Origin: Pelosinus sp. IPA-1
GTDB lineage: Bacteria; Bacillota; Negativicutes; DSM-13327
DNA length: 64,000 nt
Direction: 5' to 3'
Assembly (NCBI RefSeq): GCF_030269905.1
Contig: NZ_BSVC01000004.1
Location: 186,001-250,000 of the forward strand
Below are positions 54,952 through 64,000 of the stretch, in pieces (within the stretch, counting starts at the first letter, position 1; the number at the start of each line of letters is the position of its first letter). The notes under the pieces were generated by a model that saw nothing but the letters and a program-made list of their open reading frames with translations, made no database searches and was not told the DNA's origin. The translations under genes and the position numbers were made by a program.

Positions 54952-55800
54952 TTAATTCTTAAAATATGCTACTGTACCATTAAAGATACCTTGTGCAATT
55001 TTACTACGATAGGAATCACTATTCAGTTGAGCTGCCTCTTCTTGATTTGAAACAAAACCCATTTCAACTAGTGTACTTGGCATAGATGTGTTGCGAAGCA
55101 CATGAAAAGTAGCTGAGGAGGTTCCTTTATCAATTGCACCAGTTTCTTTGACAAGAGCTGTTTCTATTTCTGATGCTAGTGTAGAGGATTTTCCTGCAGG
55201 ATAGAAAGCCATAGCTCCTTTAATACTACTATCGGGATTTTCATTAGAATGTATACTAATGAAAATATCAGCATGGTTATCTTCAGCCATCGTAACTCTA
55301 GCTGCTAACTCTTCCCCTAATGAACTTCCTTCAGGGGCAACGGTTCGATCCTTATCTCGAGTCATAATTACTTTAGCACCAGCTTGTACTAATTTATCAC
55401 GCAATTTTAGTCCTACTGCCAGGTTATTATCAGACTCTCGTGTGTTATTGGCTACTGCTCCAGGATTACTACCACCATGTCCAGGATCTATAACAATAGT
55501 TTTATTTTTTAATGTCGTATCATTAGTTGATCCCGGCGGCACTGTTGTCGGTGATTTAGTGTTATTACCATCAAAAATGTTAAATACAGGGCCAAGAATC
55601 TTTTTGAAGATTAAGTTAAACAATTGCCCAAATATGCCCCCACCACCAGTATTTGAACTATTTGAATCTGCTATCGTAGTTGCAGCTAATGTATTTAGTA
55701 TGTTATCAGTTGACGCCGCATGGGTGATTGGAATAGGAATTATTATATTAAATAAAAGTAAAGATAGAATAATATAGGATAAAAATTTGTTTTTATTCAC
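54952..55800 (-). CDS. N-acetylmuramoyl-L-alanine amidase (Amidase_3)
   Basis: A 282-aa secreted cell-wall amidase. GTG start at 55800, 7 nt after GGAGGT. The signal sequence is about 1-30 and a Gly/Ser-rich linker follows. The catalytic domain begins at IVIDPGHGGSNPGAV and has later zinc and catalytic residues (ISIHSNEN; LVEMGFVSN). CwlD-like domain; a role in spore-cortex or wall turnover is inferred from the neighbours. Confidence 0.88.
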   Translation of the reverse strand: MNKNKFLSYIILSLLLFNIIIPIPITHAASTDNILNTLAATTIADSNSSNTGGGGIFGQLFNLIFKKILGPVFNIFDGNNTKSPTTVPPGSTNDTTLKNKTIVIDPGHGGSNPGAVANNTRESDNNLAVGLKLRDKLVQAGAKVIMTRDKDRTVAPEGSSLGEELAARVTMAEDNHADIFISIHSNENPDSSIKGAMAFYPAGKSSTLASEIETALVKETGAIDKGTSSATFHVLRNTSMPSTLVEMGFVSNQEEAAQLNSDSYRSKIAQGIFNGTVAYFKN

Positions 55801-55824
55801 TGGATACCTCCACAACGATATAAA

Positions 55825-57054
55825 TTACTTTCTTGAAAATACAGTTTTTAAAGTCTTCCAAGAGTTAGGATCCTCTTCACCAAGCTTCCACATTGCAGCA
55901 CCTGCAATATCATATTTGTTCACTAAATCAAGCTTGTATTTAAGGCTCTCACTATTTTCATACCATACCTGATGACTAATTCCATCAGCACCGGTATAGT
56001 CAAAATAAGGAGACTTAGAAGTTTTATCAAATACAACAGAACTATTAAATTGCTGTACTAAATTCATGATGGCTCCATTCTCTAAACTTTCTACTCCTTT
56101 GCTAGACCAATCATAGCCATAGGCTGCAATACCAATATAGACCTTATTTTTAGGTATAAATTTCAATGCATATTTGAGGTTGTTTTCTACCCAGTTTATA
56201 TCAGCAATTGGGCCAGCTTTACTCCAAGTACCATGATTATCGTAAGTCATAATCATAATTTTATCGGCATATTTAGCCAATTGCGCATAATCATATGCAA
56301 TAGACACATCATTTGACTCGTCCTGTTTCGGAAATACATCAATAGAAATAATATAGCCTTGTGGCTTAAGACGTAATGAAAGCTCTTCCATGAAGGATGA
56401 CAAATTATCTCTGTCCTGTGCATCAACCATTTCAAAATCTACATTTATACCATCAAGATTATACTTTTTAATATAAGCCTCAAGATTATTGATTGCGTTC
56501 GTTCGTAAGGACGGAGAATTTAGTATCTTGTGAATTGGTGATATATCTCCTGTTTTTTTTGCATTATTAACTAGCAGTAAAACAGAAACATTGTTTTGAT
56601 GTGCGAATTTAACTACTGAATCATGATCGTTACCACCTCGATCACTTACAGTAGCATCTTCCTCTAAGGTAGTCCAAAAAGGAGCAATTGTTTTAATTAC
56701 ATCCGTATTTTTTGATAATGAGTTAAAAGAAGAAGTATCTGTTCCCCACCATTCAGCATAAAAGCCAATAAGCTCCTTTTGAGAATTAGTTATTTTGGAA
56801 GGAGAGTCAATATTACCTGGATCCTGAGGAATAGTCATGTTACCAAGAACTTTTCCCATAAGAAGACCAAGTAGTATATTGATGAAACTAGTTCCAGAGG
56901 ATGCTTCACTTGCGCCATTAATTTGATTACTAATTGTTGATTTTAAGCTATCAGTAAGGCTTGATGCATATACAGGGGCTGTTGCAGGCAGCAGAAAAGA
57001 TAAGGCTATCAGCATAATAAGAAACCACGCTGTTGGCCTTTTGTAATTTTTCAT
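55825..57054 (-). CDS. Glycoside hydrolase family 18 protein (YaaH/SleL-like)
   Basis: A 409-aa secreted protein with a signal peptide (about 1-31). The GH18 catalytic motif is D201-G-I-N-V-D206-F-E208. The chain has no LysM domains, unlike YaaH/SleL. Such enzymes cut the muramic-delta-lactam or chitin-like bonds of spore cortex peptidoglycan. Adjacent to the amidase in the same direction with a 24-nt gap, so likely a joint operon for wall digestion. Confidence 0.85.
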   Translation of the reverse strand: MKNYKRPTAWFLIMLIALSFLLPATAPVYASSLTDSLKSTISNQINGASEASSGTSFINILLGLLMGKVLGNMTIPQDPGNIDSPSKITNSQKELIGFYAEWWGTDTSSFNSLSKNTDVIKTIAPFWTTLEEDATVSDRGGNDHDSVVKFAHQNNVSVLLLVNNAKKTGDISPIHKILNSPSLRTNAINNLEAYIKKYNLDGINVDFEMVDAQDRDNLSSFMEELSLRLKPQGYIISIDVFPKQDESNDVSIAYDYAQLAKYADKIMIMTYDNHGTWSKAGPIADINWVENNLKYALKFIPKNKVYIGIAAYGYDWSSKGVESLENGAIMNLVQQFNSSVVFDKTSKSPYFDYTGADGISHQVWYENSESLKYKLDLVNKYDIAGAAMWKLGEEDPNSWKTLKTVFSRK

Positions 57055-57136
57055 ATATCAACCTCCAAAAGTATTACAATAACAAAGCGATAATAGTTAT
57101 GTAAACATAATAACACATATGAAGAGTCCTATCAAT

Positions 57137-57170
57137 AACAAAAACAGGCATTTATATGCCTGTTTTTGTT
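57137..57170 (-). terminator. Terminator of the polysaccharide deacetylase gene
   Basis: AACAAAAACAGGCA ... TGCCTGTTTTTGTT stem at the stop codon. Confidence 0.85.
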
Positions 57171-57894
57171 ATTTAATGATATCAGAAACCGTTGATATCT
57201 GATATCCTTTGTTTTTAATTTGCTGAATTAGTTCTGGTAATGCTTTAGCGGTTACCTCGGTAGGATGGATCAGAATGATCGCTCCATTGTGTAATTTCTT
57301 CATTACTCTACTAATGATAATTTCGGTTGGAGGGCGTTGCCAGTCAATTGTATCAATGCTCCACATAATAGTTGTGTAACCAAGCTCATTTGCAGCATAT
57401 AAGACTGTATCATTATATTCACCATATGGTGGCGCGTATAATGTTGTCTTTATTGTAGTGAGTTCCTTAACTAAATCTTCCGTACGAACAATTTGTTCTT
57501 TATTTTTTTCTTTACTGAGAGCATTTGGATGAGGGTGGCTGTAGGTGTGATTGCCTAATTCGTGGCCATGGTTTGCTAATTCAGTAACTAAAGAGGGAAA
57601 ACGTTTACCCCAACTTCCTCCAATGAAAAACGTTATTTTTATATTATTTTCATCAAGAGTATTTAACATGGTAGGTAAAAATTCTTCACCCCAAAAAACA
57701 TTGCAAGCAAAGGCAACTTTCGGTTCTGCTGCGTTACCATGAAAAATAGGAAGTGGCTTTGCAACAGATTGTGCATTATTAAAAATAGGTTGTAATAGAC
57801 CTGATAAGATAATGATTGCAAAGAATACACCAGCAGAAAATAATATATACCACCGTTGAACTCGGACGACTAAGAACCATTTCAAAGGAATCAC
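57169..57894 (-). CDS. ylxY: Polysaccharide deacetylase family protein (YlxY-like)
   Basis: A 241-aa protein with an N-terminal anchor (about 17-33) and a NodB-homology domain. The zinc-binding H-T-Y-S-H motif is intact (H116 and H120). The first catalytic motif, normally TFDDG, reads ACNVFWGEE, so the usual Asp pair is missing. A YlxY-type variant with altered or no deacetylase activity is likely. Its position next to pnp matches ylxY in Bacillus. Confidence 0.85.
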   Translation of the reverse strand: MIPLKWFLVVRVQRWYILFSAGVFFAIIILSGLLQPIFNNAQSVAKPLPIFHGNAAEPKVAFACNVFWGEEFLPTMLNTLDENNIKITFFIGGSWGKRFPSLVTELANHGHELGNHTYSHPHPNALSKEKNKEQIVRTEDLVKELTTIKTTLYAPPYGEYNDTVLYAANELGYTTIMWSIDTIDWQRPPTEIIISRVMKKLHNGAIILIHPTEVTAKALPELIQQIKNKGYQISTVSDIIK

Positions 57895-57944
57895 CTCTAA
57901 TTTTTTACTATTCTATTAATTAGAGGATGATTTTATGAAATAAA

Positions 57945-57972
57945 AAAACATAAACCTTATGGTTTATGTTTA
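57945..57972 (-). terminator. Terminator of pnp
   Basis: AAACATAAACC-ttat-GGTTTATGTTT stem 8 nt from the stop codon. Confidence 0.85.
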
Positions 57973-57979
57973 TCTTTTA

Positions 57980-60079
57980 TTAGATTTGTTCTTTTTTCTC
58001 AGTTTCAACAGGTAAGAGTTCTTTGCGTGAAAGGTTAATACGACCTTGGCGATCAACTTCAGTTACTTTTACTAAAATTTCATCTCCAACTTTTACAACA
58101 TCCTCCACTTTCTCTACGCGTTCGCGAGCCAATTGGGAAATGTGTACAAGTCCTTCCTTACCAGGAAGTATTTCAACAAAAGCACCAAAGTTCATCAAAC
58201 GAGTGACTTTACCAGTATAGCTACTACCAACCTCTACTTCTCTGACTAAAGTCTCAATAATCTTTACTGCCTTCTGGCCTGCTTCCATATCAACTGCAGC
58301 TATAAAAACTTTACCATCATCTTCAATATCAATTTTAACGCCTGTCTCTTCAATAATCTTTTTAATTGTTTTACCACCAGGCCCAATTACATCCCGTATC
58401 TTATCTGGATGAATTTCCATAGTGATAATTCGAGGAGCAAAAGGAGATAACTCAGCTCTCGGTTTTTCTATTACCTCTATGATTTTATTCATTATATGCA
58501 TACGGCCACGATGCGCTTGTGCGAGAGCGCTTGATAGAATTTCTTTGGTTATACCAGCAATTTTAATGTCCATTTGAATTGCTGTAATACCAGCTGTTGT
58601 TCCAGCAACTTTAAAGTCCATATCACCTAAAGCATCTTCTAATCCTTGAATATCAGTAAGAATTGAATAGTCCTCTCCATCTTTAACTAAACCCATAGCA
58701 ACTCCAGAAACTGGGCGTTTAATTGGTACACCAGCATCTAGAAGAGATAAGGTGCTACCACAAACACTTGCCATTGAACTAGAACCATTTGATTCTAAAA
58801 TTTCAGAGACTAATCGAATTGTATAAGGAAATTCAACTTCTGAAGGAATTACGGGTACTAGTGCGCGTTCAGCTAGAGCACCGTGTCCAATTTCTCTACG
58901 ACCTGGTCCACGAGATGGTCTTGTTTCACCAACGCTAAAGGATGGAAAATTATAATGATGCATATAGCGTTTTGATTCTTCAACACCTAGGCCGTCAAGA
59001 ATCTGTTCGTCACCCATTGCACCAAGAGTAGTAATTGTTAATGCTTGGGTTTGTCCACGAGTAAACAACGCGGAGCCATGTGTTCGTGCAAATAAACCAA
59101 TCGCACAACTAATTGGTCGAACTTCTTCTAATTCCCGACCATCAGGGCGTATTTTATCAACTGTAATCATTTTGCGAACGACTTCTTTTATGATTTTTTG
59201 CATCATGTTTTGAACGTCTTTACCATTTTCAGGATAAATGGCAGCAAAGTGTTCGGCAACTTGCTTTTTAGCTTGTTTCATATTTTCTTCACGAGTTAAT
59301 TTATCAGAATTTCTAACTGCTGTTATGAAACTTTCGGTAGCAAAATCGCGAACCGCACTGTTAATATCTGCAGGTATTTCATATAACTTTATCTCGCGTT
59401 TTGGTTTGCCTATTTCCGCAACTATCTTTTCTTGTAAGGCAATGAGGCTCCGAATAATATCATGTCCAAAGCTAATTGCTTGCAAAATAATTTCTTCCGA
59501 TAATTCATTTGCACCAGCTTCTACCATAAGGACAGCATCTTTTGTTCCCGCGACAACTAAGTTAAGTTCACTTAACTTTTGTTGCTCAACTGTAGGATTG
59601 GTTATAAATTCATTATTAATTAAACCAATTCGTACACCACCAATTGGGCCATTAAAAGGAATATCGGAAATTGATAGTGCGCAGGATGCGCCAATCATCG
59701 CTGGAATTTCGGGTGAATTATCTTGATCCACTGAGAGTACAGTAGCAACTACTTGTACATCATTACGAAAACCGCTAGCAAACAACGGCCGAATTGGTCT
59801 ATCAATTAAACGGCTAGCAAGAATAGAGGACTCACTTGGGCGTCCTTCTCTTTTGATAAAGCCTCCTGGAATTTTGCCGACTGAATATAATTTTTCCTCA
59901 TAATCTACTGTGAGTGGGAAAAAATCAATGCCTTCTCTCGGCTCGGCTGAAGCAGTAGCAGTGACTAATACCGCAGTGTCTCCATATCTGACTAGAACTG
60001 ATCCACCGGCTTGTTTGGCCATTGTACCTGATTCTATAATCAGGGTTCTATCTCCCAACTGCATTTCAAATTTATACAT
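57980..60079 (-). CDS. pnp: Polynucleotide phosphorylase
   Basis: A 699-aa 3'-5' exoribonuclease that uses phosphate. The two RNase PH domains (ends at about 545), the KH domain ([13 protein letters not shown]-type region, here [13 protein letters not shown]) and the S1 domain ([23 protein letters not shown]) are complete. SD GGAGGAAAG precedes the ATG. Gene order rpsO-pnp is universal. The 155-nt rpsO-pnp gap holds the rpsO terminator. Confidence 0.97.
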   Translation of the reverse strand: MYKFEMQLGDRTLIIESGTMAKQAGGSVLVRYGDTAVLVTATASAEPREGIDFFPLTVDYEEKLYSVGKIPGGFIKREGRPSESSILASRLIDRPIRPLFASGFRNDVQVVATVLSVDQDNSPEIPAMIGASCALSISDIPFNGPIGGVRIGLINNEFITNPTVEQQKLSELNLVVAGTKDAVLMVEAGANELSEEIILQAISFGHDIIRSLIALQEKIVAEIGKPKREIKLYEIPADINSAVRDFATESFITAVRNSDKLTREENMKQAKKQVAEHFAAIYPENGKDVQNMMQKIIKEVVRKMITVDKIRPDGRELEEVRPISCAIGLFARTHGSALFTRGQTQALTITTLGAMGDEQILDGLGVEESKRYMHHYNFPSFSVGETRPSRGPGRREIGHGALAERALVPVIPSEVEFPYTIRLVSEILESNGSSSMASVCGSTLSLLDAGVPIKRPVSGVAMGLVKDGEDYSILTDIQGLEDALGDMDFKVAGTTAGITAIQMDIKIAGITKEILSSALAQAHRGRMHIMNKIIEVIEKPRAELSPFAPRIITMEIHPDKIRDVIGPGGKTIKKIIEETGVKIDIEDDGKVFIAAVDMEAGQKAVKIIETLVREVEVGSSYTGKVTRLMNFGAFVEILPGKEGLVHISQLARERVEKVEDVVKVGDEILVKVTEVDRQGRINLSRKELLPVETEKKEQI

Positions 60080-60201
60080 ATATGGCTTTCCTCCTCTATA
60101 ACCTCTAACTTTATTACCAAAGATTAACTCTTCGACATTTTTTTTAGTATTTCCTTTATTATTAGAGTTAATCTATAAAAAAATACTTTTAGCATAAAAA
60201 G

Positions 60202-60234
60202 AAAAGACTTGGCTTGTGCCAAGTCTGTCTTTTT
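60202..60234 (-). terminator. Terminator or attenuator between rpsO and pnp
   Basis: GACTTGGC-ttgt-GCCAAGTC at 60206-60225, with TCTTTTTT on the plus side and A-rich DNA on the other. Same core as the terminators at 42831 and 45142. It ends rpsO transcription in part before pnp. Confidence 0.8.
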
Positions 60235-60500
60235 TACTTTCTTAGGTTGAGTTTTTCAAGAATAGAACGATAACGTTCTAAATCGTTGTTACGTAGATAG
60301 TTTAATAAACCTCTGCGTTGACCAACCATTTTTAAAAGACCGCGTCTTGAATGATGATCTTTTTTGTGCTCTTTTAAATGATTCGTCAAATAATTAATAC
60401 GTTCAGTTAAAATAGCAATTTGGACTTCTGGTGATCCAGTATCAGCCTCATGCACACGGTACTTTTCAATTAGAGATTGTTTTAATTCTGGTGTTAACAA
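60234..60500 (-). CDS. rpsO: Ribosomal protein S15
   Basis: An 88-aa small-subunit protein. The start is a TTG at 60500, 8 nt after AGGAGG, giving [18 protein letters not shown], the standard S15 N-terminus. Longer frames to 60542 are spurious. [22 protein letters not shown] and the HSRRGLL segment are conserved. In many bacteria S15 binds its own leader. Confidence 0.96.
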   Translation of the reverse strand: MLTPELKQSLIEKYRVHEADTGSPEVQIAILTERINYLTNHLKEHKKDHHSRRGLLKMVGQRRGLLNYLRNNDLERYRSILEKLNLRK

Positions 60501-60667
60501 AGTGGTCACCTCCTTATACATTATCCCCACTAGCCAAGACAATCGTTGGAGAATCGAACATCCTCGCTATGGTTATTTGTCAATAAATGATTAGTCATCA
60601 TTCACCAACAGAACATACTATATCACAAATAATAAAGATTGTAAATGATAGTATTTTCTTGGAGAAA

Positions 60668-61588
60668 TTAAGAATAATACTTTTGAGCAATAATTATGTC
60701 TTGTGATATCTGCATTTTGAGATCCTCTGCATTAGAGAAGGTAAATTCATTACGGAGATGTTTTAGAAATCGTATACTAACTATTTCGCCATATAAATCA
60801 CCAGAAAAATCAAGAATATGGACTTCAATGCGGTGATCCTTATCTTTGAAAGTAGGATTGGTACCAACATTTGCAATTCCGTTATATTGAATTTTATTTA
60901 TAGTGAGCTGAACAGCATATACTCCATTATGAGGTACGATTAAACCAGGAGCAACATTCAAATTAATGGTTGGATATCCTAATAATCGGCCACGTTTAGC
61001 ACCATGGACTACAATACCTTTTACCGTTACTGGCCTACCTAGAAGATGTGCAGCCTGATCAACCTTACCCATTGCTATCATTTGACGAATTAGGGTACTA
61101 CTAACCATAACATTATCTACATAAACTGTTGGATTGATCTCTGTTTTAAATCCGTATTGTGATCCTACCTGCTGCAAAAGTTCTGGTGTTCCACCACGTT
61201 TATAGCCAAAAAAATAGTTTGGACCAATTAAAATATGTTTAGGATCTAAATTTTCGACTAATAGAGTAATAAACTGTGTAGCTGTTAATTGTAGAAAATT
61301 TGCTGTAAAAGGTATATTTAATAAAACATCTACACCTAGGTTTTGAATTAACTCAGCCTTATGATTCTGCGTGATTATTTGCAAGGGGCACCGTTGGGGA
61401 GCAATTACAGACAAAGGATGATTGCTAAAAGTGAATACTACACTTGTACCATGTAGCTGTTTGGCCAACTCTACCGAACGTGAAATTACTTTTTGATGGC
61501 CAATATGCACGCCATCAAAAGTCCCTAATGCAACGGTAATATTAGAGTATTGACTTTTTATATTCTTTAGATGAGTTAATATTTCCAT
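60668..61588 (-). CDS. ribF: Bifunctional riboflavin kinase / FAD synthetase
   Basis: A 306-aa enzyme making FMN and FAD. The N-terminal nucleotidyltransferase domain has GTFDGVHIGHQKV (HIGH-like motif) and the C-terminal kinase domain has GRLLGYPTINL and VHILDFSGDLYG. The ATG at 61588 follows GGTGGA. It follows truB, as in most Firmicutes. Confidence 0.95.
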   Translation of the reverse strand: MEILTHLKNIKSQYSNITVALGTFDGVHIGHQKVISRSVELAKQLHGTSVVFTFSNHPLSVIAPQRCPLQIITQNHKAELIQNLGVDVLLNIPFTANFLQLTATQFITLLVENLDPKHILIGPNYFFGYKRGGTPELLQQVGSQYGFKTEINPTVYVDNVMVSSTLIRQMIAMGKVDQAAHLLGRPVTVKGIVVHGAKRGRLLGYPTINLNVAPGLIVPHNGVYAVQLTINKIQYNGIANVGTNPTFKDKDHRIEVHILDFSGDLYGEIVSIRFLKHLRNEFTFSNAEDLKMQISQDIIIAQKYYS

Positions 61589-61623
61589 ATTTTCCACCAC
61601 ACAATAACAATAATTATATCAGA

Positions 61624-61666
61624 AAATCTATCCATGGAAGTCATAGTGATTTCCATAGATAGATTT
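61624..61666 (-). terminator. Weak hairpin between truB and ribF
   Basis: AAATCTATCcATGGAA ... TTCCATaGATAGATTT, one mismatch. It has no clear T-run, so attenuation rather than full termination is likely. Confidence 0.55.
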
Positions 61667-61674
61667 CATGTACT

Positions 61675-62550
61675 TTATTCTAAATTGATTACTTTCACAG
61701 GAGTAATCACAGCAGTAGTATTTAATTGTCCGATACCAATAAATTGGGATTCTTGCTCGTAAAGCCTTATTAACCCTTGAAAAGGCTCTTTAAAAGTATG
61801 GTTGCTGATGCTTTGGCCATATTTAAAGGCTTGTGCCATTTCCGGTGTTAACGTCAATTTGGGCATGTATTCTATGGCGTAATCAAGTGGCAATAGTGCC
61901 TGCTCGGGATTCGACCCAATTTCCTCTAAAGAAAAGGCCTTGTCTAAAGAAAAGCATCCTACGTGAGTACGAACTAAAAACGACATAACAACAGGACAAT
62001 TTATTTTTTGTCCTATATCGATGCATAAGGAACGTATATAGGTTCCTTTAGAACATGTTACATCAAATAAGATATGCGTTGTATCAACATGCAGCAGTGT
62101 TATATCATGAATTGTAATAGTTCTTGGCTGGCGTTCTATTGTAATGCCAGCTCGTGCTAATTCATATAGTTTTTTTCCTTGGACTTTTATCGCCGAATAC
62201 ATTGGAGGAACTTGCTCATTTGTACCAATAAATGATGCTAACACTTTTTCAATTTCTGCTTTACTAGGCATAGAACATGCCTCACGATTAACAATAGTAC
62301 CAGTATCGTCTCCAGTATCTGTTTCATAACCGATTGTAAGCTCAACTCGGTAACCCTTATCCGTATCTGTCATATATTCAAGTAAACGTGTGGCTGTTCC
62401 GAGTGCAACGGGCAATACGCCTGCTGCTGCTGGGTCTAATGTACCAGCATGGCCTACACGTTTAAGATGATAAGTTCTACGAACGAAGGAAACTACATCA
62501 TGAGAGGTCATGCCTGGAGGCTTTAATATGTTAATCAAACCATTACTCAT
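61675..62550 (-). CDS. truB: tRNA pseudouridine-55 synthase
   Basis: A 291-aa pseudouridine synthase. The catalytic Asp39 is in the GHAGTLDPAAAGVLP motif, with KGTYIRSL (motif II). A short C-terminal PUA-like tail is present. The start overlaps the nrnA stop (ATGA). Confidence 0.95.
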   Translation of the reverse strand: MSNGLINILKPPGMTSHDVVSFVRRTYHLKRVGHAGTLDPAAAGVLPVALGTATRLLEYMTDTDKGYRVELTIGYETDTGDDTGTIVNREACSMPSKAEIEKVLASFIGTNEQVPPMYSAIKVQGKKLYELARAGITIERQPRTITIHDITLLHVDTTHILFDVTCSKGTYIRSLCIDIGQKINCPVVMSFLVRTHVGCFSLDKAFSLEEIGSNPEQALLPLDYAIEYMPKLTLTPEMAQAFKYGQSISNHTFKEPFQGLIRLYEQESQFIGIGQLNTTAVITPVKVINLE

Positions 62551-63500
62551 AATGTTGTCCCGGCTAACTGTTTGACAGCAGAGTTAAGTACTTTTATTTT
62601 AATGTCCTCAATTTTTCCCATTATAGCGCAACCAGCAGCCTTTGCGTGTCCGCCACCGCCAAAGGACAATGCTAATTTACTAACATCAACTGTCTTTGAA
62701 CGGAAACTAATTCTGATAGTGCCCTCGTTCATAACTTTAAACATGATTGCAATTTCTACGCCCTCAATAATACGTGGGTAATTTATAAATCCCTCTGTAC
62801 TATCTAAGGTATCTAAGGTATCAGGTGACACCGTGATGGTAGCAATTTTCCCATGATGATGAAGTTCAAGCGTTTCTAAGACTTTAGCTAGTGTTAGAAT
62901 ACTCTCAAGGGGTTTTGTTTCCATATATTCTGATATTGCATTTGGTTTTGCGCCAAATTCAATTAAATCAGCAGCATATCGCATGGTTTGAACAGAGGTA
63001 TTGGCGTAACGGAAAAAACCGCAGTCAGTAGCTATAGCAGTATACAAGCAAGTTGCTATAGCAGGAGTAATCTTAGCATTTAATAACTTAAGTAGCTCGA
63101 AAATTATTTCTCCTGTGGCTGCTGACTTGCTATTAATATACCAATAATCTGCAAACTTAGTATTTGATATATGATGATCAATGTTCAAAATAGGGGCATT
63201 AACATGTTCTTTTACTTTACCTATGCGCTCAATATCACTCGCATCAAGCACAATTAGTAAATCCGCACTAATTACCTTTGTTGTTGGTTTGCCAATGGTC
63301 TCATGCCCTGGAAGGAATTTATATAAAGCAGGAACTTCATCATCAAGTATCATTTTTACACTTTTTCCCCGTGAAGCAAGATACTCATTAAGTGCCAACA
63401 TGGATCCTAAACAGTCACCATCTGGATGAACATGGGCGGTAATTATAATTGTGCTCATGTTTTGTAAAAGGTCAGCAACCTGTTTTAATGAAAAGTTCAT
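62547..63500 (-). CDS. nrnA: DHH/DHHA1 family phosphoesterase (NrnA-like)
   Basis: A 317-aa bifunctional nanoRNase / pAp phosphatase. The DHH domain has HVHPDGDCLGS and NIDHHISN and the C-terminal DHHA1 domain has SFGGGGHAKAAG. It is placed between rbfA and truB, the standard order in Firmicutes. Confidence 0.94.
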   Translation of the reverse strand: MNFSLKQVADLLQNMSTIIITAHVHPDGDCLGSMLALNEYLASRGKSVKMILDDEVPALYKFLPGHETIGKPTTKVISADLLIVLDASDIERIGKVKEHVNAPILNIDHHISNTKFADYWYINSKSAATGEIIFELLKLLNAKITPAIATCLYTAIATDCGFFRYANTSVQTMRYAADLIEFGAKPNAISEYMETKPLESILTLAKVLETLELHHHGKIATITVSPDTLDTLDSTEGFINYPRIIEGVEIAIMFKVMNEGTIRISFRSKTVDVSKLALSFGGGGHAKAAGCAIMGKIEDIKIKVLNSAVKQLAGTTL

Positions 63501-63503
63501 AGT

Positions 63504-63860
63504 TTAGTGACTGCCTTCTTCCTGTTTAATTTTAATTAATAATTCTTGGATGTGAGCACTGTAGTTTAACGATTCATCAATATGCAACGATAATTCGGGA
63601 GTTATTCTCATTCGTATGCGCTTGCCTATTTCGCTGCGCATATATCCTAAAGCACTTTGTAAGCCTTTCCAGGTCTCGGCCTTTTGCTCATCATTACCCA
63701 TTAAACTTACATAAATCTTTGCACTACGCAAATCAGCAGTTGCTTCTACTTGGGTAATAGTTGCAAAACCAACACGTGGATCTTTAAGCTCAGTTAAAAT
63801 AATTTTGCTGATTTCTTGTTTAATAAACTCCTGGACTTTTTCAACACGGAGTTGCCCCAT
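63504..63860 (-). CDS. rbfA: Ribosome-binding factor A
   Basis: A 118-aa KH-type cold-shock factor for 16S rRNA maturation. The conserved ILTELKDPRVGFATIT and AKIYVSLMGN segments are visible. Ends 4 nt before nrnA. It follows infB, as usual. Confidence 0.96.
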   Translation of the reverse strand: MGQLRVEKVQEFIKQEISKIILTELKDPRVGFATITQVEATADLRSAKIYVSLMGNDEQKAETWKGLQSALGYMRSEIGKRIRMRITPELSLHIDESLNYSAHIQELLIKIKQEEGSH

Positions 63861-63880
63861 CTATATACGCCGCCTTTTAT

Positions 63881-64000
63881 TTAACCTTTAGGTTTTATTT
63901 CTTCCATTGTGAATGCTTCAATTATATCGCCTTCTTTAAGATCACGGAATTTATCAACAGTAATACCACATTCATAACCTGCAGCAACTTCTTTTACGTC
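63881..64000 (-). CDS. infB: Translation initiation factor IF-2, C-terminal end (cut by the window)
   Basis: The last 39 codons. The sequence [18 protein letters not shown] followed by [15 protein letters not shown] is the conserved end of IF-2 domain IV. The gene continues beyond 64000. Confidence 0.95.
   Translation of the reverse strand, partial: DVKEVAAGYECGITVDKFRDLKEGDIIEAFTMEEIKPKG

Noticed and set aside
55259-55777. 172-aa plus-strand ORF
   Set aside because: Antisense to the amidase gene; Pro/Val/Leu-rich composition typical of a shadow frame.
59238-59726. 162-aa plus-strand ORF
   Set aside because: Antisense to pnp, without start signals.

Overview
The window looks like a stretch of chromosome from a low-GC, spore-forming Firmicute. 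The gene content points to the Negativicutes (Sporomusaceae, Pelosinus/Sporomusa-like). It combines sporulation genes (spoVK, spoVS, ylmC/ymxH, a Spo0E-family phosphatase) and Bacillus-type blocks (lexA-yneA, rny-ymdB-spoVS, tepA-ylzJ, pnp-ylxY-mlpA-ymxH) with hfq and the miaB-mutS-mutL-miaA-hfq order common in this group. The taxonomic placement is inference from gene content. I saw no rRNA, tRNA or CRISPR array.

Layout. 1-2.0 kb: a GAPDH gene and two small unknown ORFs. 2.2-10.1 kb: plus-strand miaB, mutS, mutL, an RsmJ-like methyltransferase, miaA and hfq. 10.2-15.5 kb: spoVK split in two by a 4.28-kb element. The element carries a large serine recombinase, five small genes and a Spo0E-like phosphatase. 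15.5-16.9 kb: a GTPase, a UbiA-like membrane protein and a small protein directly coupled to the spoVK 3' half. 17-21.7 kb: a VanW protein, hflX and a PLP lyase-like gene. 21.8-25.3 kb: the lexA/yneA SOS pair with three LexA boxes, then an accessory patch with a VapBC-type pair and an orphan tyrosine recombinase preceded by a perfect 14-bp inverted repeat. 25.8 kb to the end is almost entirely minus strand: pepA, PHP, spoVS, ymdB, rny, recX, recA, a DEAD-box helicase, cinA, rimO, ygiQ, rodZ-like, ylzJ, tepA, RNase J, dapA, dapG, asd and dapB (behind a lysine riboswitch), ymxH, dut, mlpA, cell-wall hydrolases, pnp, rpsO, ribF, truB, nrnA, rbfA and the 3' end of infB.

How the genes work together. 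The plus-strand left third is tRNA modification and mismatch repair plus Hfq. The centre is the SOS regulon: lexA, yneA and recA share the same operator. The right half couples RNA decay (RNase Y, RNase J, PNPase), lysine/diaminopimelate synthesis and late sporulation or cell-wall functions.

The main discovery candidate is the spoVK intervening element. The split reading frames rejoin exactly in frame across a short shared sequence (ATGTTTT-N-GTAA). The element encodes its own SpoIVCA-like recombinase. This is the architecture of the skin element in sigK, here in a different sporulation gene, and with a predicted sporulation-modulating phosphatase as cargo. A second candidate is HflX, whose N-terminal extension carries a complete JAMM-type metalloprotease motif.
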